From contig JAQVVK010000039.1 in assembly GCA_028698975.1 (NCBI GenBank), forward strand, positions 1-13,676: a stretch of 13,676 nucleotides of DNA. The letters are read 5' to 3'. This document shows, piece after piece, positions 5,900 to 11,484 of the stretch (the first letter of the stretch is position 1; each line of letters begins with the position of its first letter). The stretch comes from Victivallaceae bacterium. Its GTDB lineage: Bacteria > Verrucomicrobiota > Lentisphaeria > Victivallales > Victivallaceae. The notes beneath the pieces were generated by a model. That model worked only from the letters and a program-made list of their open reading frames with translations, did not search any database and was not told the origin of the DNA. The position numbers and the translations under genes are program-made.

Positions 5900-6463
5900 A
5901 TGAATCGACTTGAAATCTACCGGATCGCCGCCGCCAGACTGGGATGCTCCGCCGCCATCGTCGGCGACGGTGAACCCAGTGCGGAACGCGAGGCTTTTGA
6001 CGCGCTTTATCTTCACGCCGTTGAAGAAACGCTGACCCACCACCGGTGGAACGCCGCAGCCAGATCCGCTAAACTCAACCGGCTCGATCACTGCGATCGG
6101 ATCGATTTCAAGTTCGCTTTTGCTCCGCCCCCCGATTTTGTCGCCCTGCAATTTACCGTGCCGGATCGAATTCGTGTTGCGGTTGGACCCGGAAACACCA
6201 TATACTGCGACCGCGAAGTGTGCGCCATCGGATATACCGCATTGATCCCACCCGAATCAATGCCTGTTTTCCTCGCCAGAATAGTCGCGATAAAACTTGC
6301 CATGCTCGCCGAACCCATGCTCGCACACTCCGGAAAATACGCCGCCGAACGCCTCGCCGAATACTGGCAAACCGAACTGGTCGCAGCCATCGCCAGCGAT
6401 TCAAGGGGTACCGGGCCGCAACGCACCCAACGCTGGATGGACGAGGACGGAGGATGGTTCTAA
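5900..6463 (+). CDS. Tail adaptor (tail tubular protein A, T7 gp11-like)
   Basis: A 187-residue protein, close to T7 gp11 (196). In T7-type phages the adaptor ring binds beneath the portal and connects it to the nozzle. ATG 5900 follows a G-rich AAGGGGGG (5886-5893); the frame stays open upstream into the previous gene, but that is a shadow. Family traits seen: Glu-Ile-Tyr-Arg-Ile-Ala-Ala-Ala-Arg-Leu-Gly at the start; Glu-Glu-Thr-Leu then His-His-Arg-Trp-Asn-Ala-Ala with Trp at residue 50 (the conserved 'W.fA' element); Phe-Lys-Phe-Ala-Phe then Pro-Pro-Asp-Phe; an 'I.Y.T.I' strand followed by Met-Pro-Val-Phe-Leu; and a C-terminal helix with Leu-Ala-Glu-Tyr-Trp. The gene butts directly onto the nozzle gene (TAA then ATG), as gp11 and gp12 are adjacent in T7. 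Good confidence. Confidence 0.85.
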   Translation: MNRLEIYRIAAARLGCSAAIVGDGEPSAEREAFDALYLHAVEETLTHHRWNAAARSAKLNRLDHCDRIDFKFAFAPPPDFVALQFTVPDRIRVAVGPGNTIYCDREVCAIGYTALIPPESMPVFLARIVAIKLAMLAEPMLAHSGKYAAERLAEYWQTELVAAIASDSRGTGPQRTQRWMDEDGGWF

Positions 6464-8695
6464 ATGAAATTACTCGTCAACAGCTTCAACGCCGGTGAAC
6501 TCGGCCCGAAACTGCGCTACCGCGTCGATATTGACAAATTCAAATCCGGGCTTGAAATGTGCGACGGATTCTTTGTCATGCCTTACGGCGGAGTGGAAAA
6601 CCGACCCGGCACCCGGTTCGCCGCCGTCGCTTATGACGGAAGCCACCCAGTGACCATCAGGAGATTTCAGTTTAGCAGGTCTGAATTCGCCGCTCTCGAA
6701 TTCGGCGAAAACTATCTGCGCATCCTCGAAAACAACCCCACCGTTATCGAAACCCCGTGGTCGGGTGAGGAAACCAAAGATTTGAGGTTCGCTCAGAAAA
6801 ACGACGTGGTTTGGATCGCACACCCCGACCACGCGCCGTATATTCTTAAAAGATCCAACTCCGGATGGTCGCTGCAAAAATTTACACTTACCAGTCAACC
6901 TTACTGCAACGACAATACCTCAAGCTCCACCATGACGCCGTCGGCCACCTCCGGGGACAACGTTACTTTGACCTGCAGCGCAAACTATTTCTCAAGCGAC
7001 ATGATCGGCGCATATTTACGCCTTACCCATAAAACCCTTAAACACTCCGTCGAGAAAACCTTTACCGCCGACGGAAATTCCAGCCCCATTTTCATCAAGG
7101 GCGCGTGGAAAATAACCACCTACGGATCATGGATCGGAACACTTCGCATGGAACGCAAAATCTCCGGCGGTGAATGGACCTTGTTTCGCAGCTGGAGCTT
7201 CAACGCCGACAACAATGTGGACGAATCAGGATATGAAGACGATTACGGCGTTTCATACCGCATGGTTTTCTCCGGGTGGACCGCCGCCCCCGCCGGGACT
7301 TTGTACGAATGCCGCGCCGCATTGTCCTCGGACAGCTGGACCACCCAGGGCGAATGCGTCATCACCGCCGTGAACTCCCCGACCTCCGCCACCTGCCACG
7401 TCGTAAATACCGCTTTTGAATCAACCGACCCCACCAGCGATTGGGCCATCGGCGCATGGAACGATCACGAAGGCTTCCCCGCATGCGTACATTTTTACTC
7501 GGGTGACCGCCTCATTTTTGCCAATACCAAAAACCAGCCCCAAACCATTTGGGCCAGTCAAGTCGGGGATTATGCCGACTTTTACAACGATACTCAAGCC
7601 GACGCCAGCTTTACCGTTACCGTATCCGGAAGCGAATACTCCGAGATCCGATGGATTACCGAACTCGACGCCCTCATCGTGGGAAGTTCCAACGGTATAG
7701 GTGTGGTCGCTCCCGCCGACGAAGCCAACGCCATCGGACCCGGAAACGTGCGATATTTGCCGAAACTCGGCTGCGGATGCGCCAACAACATACCCGCCGC
7801 CACCGGGGAAACCTTGCTCTATTTCCGGCGCGGAAACCGATCGCTTATCGAACTCGCGCCCAATGAATACACCGGAGACACCTATCTTGCCCCCGATATG
7901 ACTACCCTTGCTCACCATATCCTTGAATCAGGCGCGGCCGACTGCTGCTTTCGCATGATGCCGTATCCCATGCTGTTTTGCGTGAGAAACGACGGCATGC
8001 TCGTCACTTTTACCTACAACCGCACCGAAAACGTAACCGCCTGGGCCAGACATACCACCCAAGGCCGCTTTGAATCGTGCTGCAACCTTGCCACCGATAC
8101 CGGAGACGACCGCGTTTATTTTGTCGTGAATCGTCAAAATCAACGCTTTATCGAATATCTGGCCCCGCGCGAAATCGACAAAAACGCCTGTTTTTTGGAC
8201 TGCTCAAGCGTTTTTGACGGAATCCAGTTCAATGTTATTTCATGCCCGCACCTGGCCGGCCGCACCGCCGCTGTCGTGATCGATGGATGCGACGCCGGAA
8301 ACATCGACGTGCCGGCAAACGGCATAATCAATTTGCCGTTTGCCGGAAACCGCGTCACCGTCGGACTGCGTTACACCTCGTCGATCAAAACTATGCCGCT
8401 TAATCTCGCCGCCGAAGGGAATTCCACCATCGGCATGGCCAAACGCGCCGAATCACTCACCGTCAAACTGCACCTCTCCGCCGGCGGAGAGGCCGCCGGT
8501 AACGACGGCGTGTACCGACCGCTCGAAATCAGACGAGCCACCGAGAATTTTGGCGACCCGCCTGAAGTGCGTGACCGCTCGTGCCGCATAACCCTATCCG
8601 GACCCCGCAACGACGACCCGTTTGTCATGATAAGACAAGCCGCCCCACTCCCTTTGACCCTGCTCGCTTTTGAAACGGAATATGATTATGTTTGA
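6464..8695 (+). CDS. Tail nozzle (tail tubular protein B, T7 gp12-like)
   Basis: A 743-residue protein, near T7 gp12 (about 794), expected to form the hexameric nozzle that is the distal short tail and contacts the cell surface. ATG 6464 follows the adaptor stop with no gap; GGAGG at 6449-6453 is ten bases upstream. The N-terminal signature is clear: Asn-Ala-Gly-Glu-Leu-Gly-Pro-Lys-Leu near residues 9-17, Asp-Lys-Phe-Lys-Ser-Gly-Leu, then Gly-Gly-Val-Glu-Asn-Arg-Pro-Gly-Thr ('GGELSP.L..R.D...Y..G', then 'GG...RPGT'). Later come Gly-Asp-Arg-Leu-Ile-Phe-Ala followed by Pro-Gln-Thr-Ile-Trp-Ala-Ser-Gln-Val-Gly-Asp-Tyr-Ala-Asp-Phe, and Leu-Gly-Cys-Gly-Cys with Cys 437 and 439, all typical. Residues about 150-320 form a Ser/Thr-rich beta insertion. 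It is rich in Cys (about 19). It overlaps the next gene by eight bases. Confidence 0.92.
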   Translation: MKLLVNSFNAGELGPKLRYRVDIDKFKSGLEMCDGFFVMPYGGVENRPGTRFAAVAYDGSHPVTIRRFQFSRSEFAALEFGENYLRILENNPTVIETPWSGEETKDLRFAQKNDVVWIAHPDHAPYILKRSNSGWSLQKFTLTSQPYCNDNTSSSTMTPSATSGDNVTLTCSANYFSSDMIGAYLRLTHKTLKHSVEKTFTADGNSSPIFIKGAWKITTYGSWIGTLRMERKISGGEWTLFRSWSFNADNNVDESGYEDDYGVSYRMVFSGWTAAPAGTLYECRAALSSDSWTTQGECVITAVNSPTSATCHVVNTAFESTDPTSDWAIGAWNDHEGFPACVHFYSGDRLIFANTKNQPQTIWASQVGDYADFYNDTQADASFTVTVSGSEYSEIRWITELDALIVGSSNGIGVVAPADEANAIGPGNVRYLPKLGCGCANNIPAATGETLLYFRRGNRSLIELAPNEYTGDTYLAPDMTTLAHHILESGAADCCFRMMPYPMLFCVRNDGMLVTFTYNRTENVTAWARHTTQGRFESCCNLATDTGDDRVYFVVNRQNQRFIEYLAPREIDKNACFLDCSSVFDGIQFNVISCPHLAGRTAAVVIDGCDAGNIDVPANGIINLPFAGNRVTVGLRYTSSIKTMPLNLAAEGNSTIGMAKRAESLTVKLHLSAGGEAAGNDGVYRPLEIRRATENFGDPPEVRDRSCRITLSGPRNDDPFVMIRQAAPLPLTLLAFETEYDYV

Positions 8696-9101
8696 CCATG
8701 AATTTATAATTGACAAACCACAGGAAAGCGACTTTGACGCCGCAAGGACCTGGTGCCGCACCCGACAGCAGTCAAGCCGGCCGCTCGATTTTTTCGGACC
8801 TTTCGCCGTCGTCGCCAGAAGGAAAAGTGACAATATCCCGCTCGCCGTCGCCGGAGGACTGTTTGACCCCGTCGTCAAGGCCGGTGCGATCGGATTTGTC
8901 GTCAACAGCCCCGATGTTTCACGCTTTGAAGCTTATCGCGCCACCGCCGCATGCTGCGAATACTGCGCCAAACTCCTGCTGTGGCAGGGCGCAAGGTTTA
9001 TCCAAATGAGAACCACCGGTTCGGGTTTTGCCAAAATCGCCGCCCGGCTCGGATTTACCGAGGGCGACAAGTCAAAGGAGTTTATTATATGGGCGTCTTA
9101 G
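8688..9101 (+). CDS. GNAT-like internal virion protein in the gp13 position
   Basis: A 137-residue protein, nearly the length of T7 gp13 (138), in the same place between the nozzle and gp14-like genes. Three in-frame starts are possible: TTG 8670, ATG 8682 and ATG 8688. I favour 8688, which has a weak ACGGA about nine bases before it and overlaps the nozzle gene by only eight bases. The sequence has GNAT-like layout: Phe-Ala-Val-Val-Ala-Arg then Leu-Ala-Val-Ala-Gly-Gly-Leu-Phe; a long helix (Ala-Thr-Ala-Ala-Cys-Cys-Glu-Tyr-Cys-Ala-Lys-Leu-Leu-Leu); then Ile-Gln-Met-Arg-Thr and Phe-Ala-Lys-Ile-Ala-Ala-Arg-Leu-Gly-Phe ('A.rLGF'). I see no clear acetyl-CoA loop. T7 gp13 is an internal protein linked to virion assembly, which fits. 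It may be an assembly factor rather than an enzyme. The gene is firm, the function moderate. Confidence 0.78.
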   Translation: MFDHEFIIDKPQESDFDAARTWCRTRQQSSRPLDFFGPFAVVARRKSDNIPLAVAGGLFDPVVKAGAIGFVVNSPDVSRFEAYRATAACCEYCAKLLLWQGARFIQMRTTGSGFAKIAARLGFTEGDKSKEFIIWAS

Positions 9102-9709
9102 AGTGGACTATACCGGTTATCGGACTTACCCTCGGTCAATCCGCATTGATCGGAGGCGGCGTCGGCGCAGCCGCTTCGGCCGCCGGATCTGTCTGGTCGG
9201 GCATATCCGCATATCAGGAGGCCGACTACAATTCCAAAATCGCCGCCGCCAACGCCGATCAGGAAAGACTTAACGCAGACGCCGCTCGCGCTCAAGCCGC
9301 CGCCGAAGCCGCCAACCAACGCGCCCAAACCGACGCCGAGGCCGCCCTTTTACGCAAGAAGAACTCCGCTGTACTCGCCCAAAACCGCGCCAACTCCGGC
9401 CTGCTCGGATTTGATAATACCGGCAGCAACCTCCTTGTTGAAATCGACAACGCCGAAAATGCCGAATTCGACGCAAGGGAAACCATCAGGCAAGGCCGAT
9501 ACAGCGAAGACCTTATCAACTATCAGGGACAACTCAACGCTTACGGACATACCCAGAAAGCCAATGTTTTCGACGCTCAGGCTAAACAGCAAAAAGCATT
9601 GAAGTCGTCGGCGATCTTTGGAAGCGCAATCAACGGCACCGCCGGAGCCGCTTCGGGCTTCTTCTCCGGAGCCGGAGCCGGCGCAAGTTTATTCAAAGCA
9701 CTGCATTAA
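9089..9709 (+). CDS. Internal virion protein, T7 gp14-like
   Basis: A 206-residue protein, close to T7 gp14 (196). ATG 9089 has AAAGGAG (9074-9080) eight bases upstream and overlaps the previous gene by 13 bases. T7 gp14 is ejected first and forms a channel in the outer membrane. Here the start is hydrophobic and Gly/Ala-rich (residues 5-40, Ile-Pro-Val-Ile-Gly-Leu to Gly-Ile-Ser-Ala-Tyr), compatible with membrane insertion. An Ala/Glu/Gln-rich coiled coil follows (about 50-95), then an Arg-Lys-Lys-Asn start to Ala-Gln-Asn-Arg-Ala-Asn-Ser-Gly-Leu with Gly-Ser-Asn-Leu-Leu-Val-Glu and Asn-Ala-Glu. This 'R....G..G...tGS.....' block is usual for podoviral gp14-like proteins. The end is Gly/Ala-rich. 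Synteny between gp13-like and gp15-like proteins supports the call; outer-membrane action assumes a Gram-negative host. Confidence 0.82.
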   Translation: MGVLEWTIPVIGLTLGQSALIGGGVGAAASAAGSVWSGISAYQEADYNSKIAAANADQERLNADAARAQAAAEAANQRAQTDAEAALLRKKNSAVLAQNRANSGLLGFDNTGSNLLVEIDNAENAEFDARETIRQGRYSEDLINYQGQLNAYGHTQKANVFDAQAKQQKALKSSAIFGSAINGTAGAASGFFSGAGAGASLFKALH

Positions 9710-9718
9710 GAGGTAAAT

Positions 9719-11482
9719 ATGCCGCAAATCACTAAAATCGATCAACAACTCGCCGATACCGCCGGCGGCCGCGCCGTCAACCTTTACCCGGTACGATCCG
9801 CCGCCCCCAGCCTGTTTGCGCCTGCCGCACTCGGCGTCAACGCCGATATTATGAGCAACCTTATCAACAACGCCGCCCGCGGCATCGACCGATTCGCCGC
9901 CGCCAAAGCCGCCGTGGACGAAGAAGCCGACGCCGTAAGCCTCGACAAAGTGAGACGCTGGACCGATGGAGAAGTCAACCGTATCCGCGAAGAATACCGC
10001 GCCGGCGCACCTACCGAGGAACATTTTAAATCCATCGGTGACACCGTCAACGGTTTCAACGACCGCGCCGAAGCCATGCTTAAGGATCTGCCCTTGTCAG
10101 ACCGGGGAAGACGCACCGCCAAAATAACTCTCGATTCCGGAAGAAACGCCCTCAATGTCGGATTGCCGTTTGACCACGAACGCATCAAACTCGATTTTGT
10201 AAGCCGATCCGTCAAACAGGATTTTGACGAAGCCGTGCAGCGCGGCGACGCCGACGCCGCCATCGCCGCATACGACCGGGGAAGCTCCGACAACCTTAAA
10301 ATTAATTTCGGACTCTCCCGCGACGAAGCCAAACGACGCGTCACCATGAACGATCTCAACAACCGGATAAGTGCTATGAACCCGGGAGAACTCAACGGAT
10401 TTATCAAAAGCGCGGACAATACCATTTCACGCGGCGAAAAGGATTATGAATTCAACTGCGGAAGCCGCGAAAAATGCCGCCTCCAACCTGTCGACGTCCT
10501 CCGCATGCGCGAATACGCCCAGGATCTCGCCGCCGGAAAAATCCGCGCCGCCATAACCGACTTTACCGCCAGATGGCAGAAGGGAGACCGTCCCGCCGTA
10601 TCCTCTATCGAGGCCCTTGAAAAATCAGGAGCGATAGCCCCCGCCGCCGCCGCCACCTGCATCGCCGCCGTGACCGGAAACAACGCCGATATTTACTGTG
10701 ACCGCCTGAAAAACGCTGTCGCTGGAGGCGACCGCGAACGCATTAAAACACTTCGCAACGATGTGAAAAATCTGGCGGAATCTCACGACATCACCCCGGA
10801 TTTTGCCGAGAAATTCGCCGCCGCTTGCGACAAGGGCGACGCCGCAAGTTTGAATCTCGCCCTTAAACAACGCAAGGCCGACGCCGCGCACACCGCCGAA
10901 TCAGCACGCGCTACCGCCTATTTTGCCCAACTCCCCAAGAACGACATTATCAAAAACGTGCTTGAAGATCAAAAACTCTCCGGCGTCGAGAAAATGAAAA
11001 TACTTGAAGCCGTCGATAAACAGTACGACGCTCACTACATGAACAACCCCGCATATGCCGCCAATCATGATTTTTTGGTTGAAACATGGGAAAATGGAAA
11101 TCTCCGCAACAAAGCGTGGTTTGGACGAAACAGCGAATTCAAGACCCCCGCCAGGATGAACCAGTATTTAGTCGAGTGCGAGACCCTCATGCGCCGCATC
11201 ATCGATAAAGATCCCGACATCACCGAACCCGAACTTGCAGATAAACTCGAAGACGTCATCGACAAAATCCAAAGCGAAAAAGTCGTGTCTCTGCTCGGGG
11301 TGCAAAGCGAAATGCGCTCCGCCGCCCGGAATGAAGACCGGAAAGAAACCGCCAATGTCGGAAAGTATTACAATATCGCCAACGCCGAAATCGTCAACGC
11401 GCCGGACGGGAAAAAGTATTACGTCTGGGAAGACGGCCACCGCGTCGCCGCCGACGAAGCCGAAATAACCGGGAGTTTTTAA
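9719..11482 (+). CDS. Internal virion (ejection core) protein, T7 gp15-like
   Basis: A 587-residue, mostly alpha-helical, highly charged protein (T7 gp15 is about 747). Gp15-like proteins stack in the inner core and leave with gp14 and gp16 to build the DNA conduit across the envelope. ATG 9719 follows AAGAGG (9708-9713). The start holds Val-Asn-Leu-Tyr-Pro-Val and a helix through Ile-Met-Ser-Asn-Leu-Ile-Asn-Asn-Ala. Between residues 175 and 374 a helical-repeat-like motif (Gly-Asp followed by small/hydrophobic positions) recurs at 176, 289, 337 and 373. The C-terminus has Gly-Lys-Tyr-Tyr-Asn-Ile-Ala-Asn-Ala-Glu and Gly-Lys-Lys-Tyr-Tyr-Val-Trp-Glu-Asp-Gly-His-Arg, a probable small beta unit. 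There is no enzyme motif and no membrane segment. Identification is mainly by position, length and composition; direct sequence similarity to T7 gp15 would be weak. Confidence 0.72.
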   Translation: MPQITKIDQQLADTAGGRAVNLYPVRSAAPSLFAPAALGVNADIMSNLINNAARGIDRFAAAKAAVDEEADAVSLDKVRRWTDGEVNRIREEYRAGAPTEEHFKSIGDTVNGFNDRAEAMLKDLPLSDRGRRTAKITLDSGRNALNVGLPFDHERIKLDFVSRSVKQDFDEAVQRGDADAAIAAYDRGSSDNLKINFGLSRDEAKRRVTMNDLNNRISAMNPGELNGFIKSADNTISRGEKDYEFNCGSREKCRLQPVDVLRMREYAQDLAAGKIRAAITDFTARWQKGDRPAVSSIEALEKSGAIAPAAAATCIAAVTGNNADIYCDRLKNAVAGGDRERIKTLRNDVKNLAESHDITPDFAEKFAAACDKGDAASLNLALKQRKADAAHTAESARATAYFAQLPKNDIIKNVLEDQKLSGVEKMKILEAVDKQYDAHYMNNPAYAANHDFLVETWENGNLRNKAWFGRNSEFKTPARMNQYLVECETLMRRIIDKDPDITEPELADKLEDVIDKIQSEKVVSLLGVQSEMRSAARNEDRKETANVGKYYNIANAEIVNAPDGKKYYVWEDGHRVAADEAEITGSF

Positions 11483-11484
11483 TC

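Noticed and set aside
9784..10425. 213-codon open frame on the - strand inside the gp15-like gene
   Set aside because: It lies wholly within a well-supported + strand gene, and its composition (Arg, Ser, Leu rich) is what the complement of GCC/GAC-rich codons gives.
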